Assembly (NCBI GenBank): GCA_964390645.1
Contig: CAYMLL010000073.1
Location: 1 to 27,187 of the forward strand
DNA: 27,187 nt
Reading direction: 5' to 3'
Origin: CAYMLL01 sp964390645
Lineage (GTDB): Bacteria > Planctomycetota > UBA8108
Shown piece by piece: positions 25,990-27,187 of the stretch (position 1 is its first letter; each line of letters begins with the position of its first letter). The position numbers and the translations under genes are program-made. Under the pieces are notes generated by a model. It did not search any database, had not been told where the DNA came from, and saw only the letters and a program-made list of their open reading frames with translations.

Positions 25990-27187
25990 TCAGATGGAAT
26001 TCACGTGAGCCGAGCTCGGCCGCTCGAACGTCGGCTCTTCGATCGTCAACCGGGCGACCTCCTCGTCGAGCTTGTTGTAGCCGACGATCGTGTCGTTGAA
26101 GATCTCCTGCGTCTTCGTCTTCCCGTCGGGCATCGTCACCTCGACCTCGGCGACCTTTTTCCCCTTCTCGATCGCGAAACGGAAGATGATCTGCTGGCTC
26201 GAGCGGAAGAGCTGCAAGATGGCGAGCAGCTTGCGGTCCGGACAGCTGTACTGGTCGATAGCGTGCTCGACGCCCGGACCGAACATCTGCTCGAGGTATC
26301 CCCGCGGCACCCAACGCGGCGGTATGTAGAACCCGTTCGGCTCGGTGCCGAACTGCGGGTAGAGCGGCAACGCGATCTGGCGCTCGCGGATCAGGTAGTA
26401 GAGCGGGTTGTCGGGATGCTTCACCCACGCGCCCTTCTCGTCGAGCTCGACGAGACCCTGCAGGCGGATCTTACCGACGCACGCGGCCATGCAGCGTGGC
26501 TCTCCGGGCGCGCCCGTCGGACTGATGTTCTTGTCCTTTCCCTCGACACGCGGAAAGCAGCCGACGCACTTCTCGCTCGTGCGCGTCGACGGCCGGTACA
26601 TCGCCTTCTTGTACGGACAACCCTCGACGCACTTGCGGTAGCCGCGGCAGCGCTTCTGATCGACGAGGACGATGCCGTCCTCAGGGCGCTTGTAGATCGC
26701 GTTGCGCGGACACGATCCCAGGCAGCCCGGGTACGTGCAGTGGTTGCAGACACGCGCCAGGTGGAAGAACCAGACCTTGTGCTCGGGCAGCTCCACCGAG
26801 CCCCCGTATTGACCGTCGCGCTTGAAGTGATTCCCGGTGGGAGTGTCCTCGTAGAGATTCGGGGAGCGCCACTCGTCGTCCTCCGGGAGGTACCCGAGCG
26901 CGCGCTGCGGGCCCTGCGGCCCCGGCTTCTTCTCGGCCGCCTCGAAAATCGTCATGCCCTCGAAGGTACCGTAGGGCTTCGTCTCCTGGTCCTTCCCCTC
27001 GACGTCCCAGACCTGGCCTTCGGGGTTCGCCTTCTCGAGCATGCCCAGGAGCTTGCTGTCCCAGTTCTGCGGGTAGCCGCCGTAGGGCTTCGACTCGACG
27101 TTATTCCACCATGTCAGCTCCTGGCCCTTCGAGAAGGTCCAAGTGCTCTTGCACGACATCGTGCAGGTCTGGCAACCGATGCAGCGG
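25990..27187 (-). CDS. Nitrite oxidoreductase / nitrate reductase-like beta subunit, cut by the right window edge
   Basis: The electron-transfer beta subunit of a type II DMSO-reductase-family enzyme, about 399 residues visible. The window edge cuts it at the first iron-sulphur motif, C-I-G-C-Q-T-C-T-M-S-C-K. Then come WWNNVESKPYGGYPQNWD, the second motif CNHCTYPGCLGSCP, the third CRGYRKCVEGCP, in which an aromatic replaces one Cys as in NarH and NxrB and implies a 3Fe-4S cluster, and the last group CVGC...CMAAC. All four clusters look intact. These subunits carry electrons between the molybdenum site and a heme subunit. The wording of the motifs (NNVE-S/T-KPYGGYP, Tyr rather than Trp in the third motif) looks closer to NxrB-type than E. 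coli NarH-type proteins, but direction of the reaction cannot be told from this subunit. The alpha subunit should lie just beyond the window. Confidence 0.88.
   Translation of the reverse strand, partial: RCIGCQTCTMSCKSTWTFSKGQELTWWNNVESKPYGGYPQNWDSKLLGMLEKANPEGQVWDVEGKDQETKPYGTFEGMTIFEAAEKKPGPQGPQRALGYLPEDDEWRSPNLYEDTPTGNHFKRDGQYGGSVELPEHKVWFFHLARVCNHCTYPGCLGSCPRNAIYKRPEDGIVLVDQKRCRGYRKCVEGCPYKKAMYRPSTRTSEKCVGCFPRVEGKDKNISPTGAPGEPRCMAACVGKIRLQGLVELDEKGAWVKHPDNPLYYLIRERQIALPLYPQFGTEPNGFYIPPRWVPRGYLEQMFGPGVEHAIDQYSCPDRKLLAILQLFRSSQQIIFRFAIEKGKKVAEVEVTMPDGKTKTQEIFNDTIVGYNKLDEEVARLTIEEPTFERPSSAHVNSI

Noticed and set aside
1..27187. CRISPR arrays, rRNA genes and tRNA genes
   Set aside because: No regularly spaced repeats and no recognisable rRNA or tRNA sequence were seen on either strand by eye.

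Overview
The window is GC-rich and most likely comes from a member of the Planctomycetota or a close relative. That rests on three gene styles: large secreted proteins with lamin-tail, CotH-kinase and discoidin domains ending in dockerin-like repeats (DxNxDGxVDxSD, GGPPPPPP tails); an FG-GAP/UnbV/thioredoxin/TPR fusion; and a short surface protein with an IPTL-CTERM-like sorting tail. No ribosomal RNA or other taxonomic marker is present, so the placement is inference.

Left half (1-15264), secreted and envelope proteins. A decayed IS5-type transposase (1-860) abuts the 3' end of a 1594-residue CotH/lamin-tail protein on the minus strand. Divergent from it is a 941-residue discoidin/Ig/dockerin protein. 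A TPR lipoprotein (minus) and a very long TPR/FG-GAP/UnbV/thioredoxin gene (plus, 10092-14279) follow, divergent from each other. The long gene is interrupted once, by an in-frame UGA at 12507-12509. Reading stays in the same frame on both sides, and a hairpin with a GGUCG loop follows at the spacing of a bacterial SECIS element. I read it as a selenoprotein. A 256-residue paralogue of the N-terminal module of the 941-residue protein closes this half.

Middle (15265-18824), a decayed zone. It holds inverted and direct repeats, a broken tyrosine recombinase that has lost its catalytic Tyr, an orphan plus-strand terminator, a VIT-type transporter with an internal deletion, and two broken CBS-domain genes.

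Right half (18825-27187), a redox and anaerobic set. It carries a HemN-type radical SAM enzyme, a flavin-dependent halogenase-like oxidoreductase, selD, a hemerythrin-like protein, a Crp/Fnr-family regulator, a cupin, a TorD/NarJ-type chaperone, and the start-truncated beta subunit of a nitrite oxidoreductase/nitrate reductase-like enzyme. selD itself has an in-frame UGA at the catalytic position (C-A-G-U-A-A-K). This independently argues that the organism decodes UGA as selenocysteine and supports the recoding call in the FG-GAP gene. The regulator keeps the Arg-Glu...Arg residues by which E. coli CRP reads GTGA half-sites. Two near-identical GTGAC-N4-GTCAC palindromes lie in front of the hemerythrin-selD operon and the flavoprotein gene, so a local regulon is likely.
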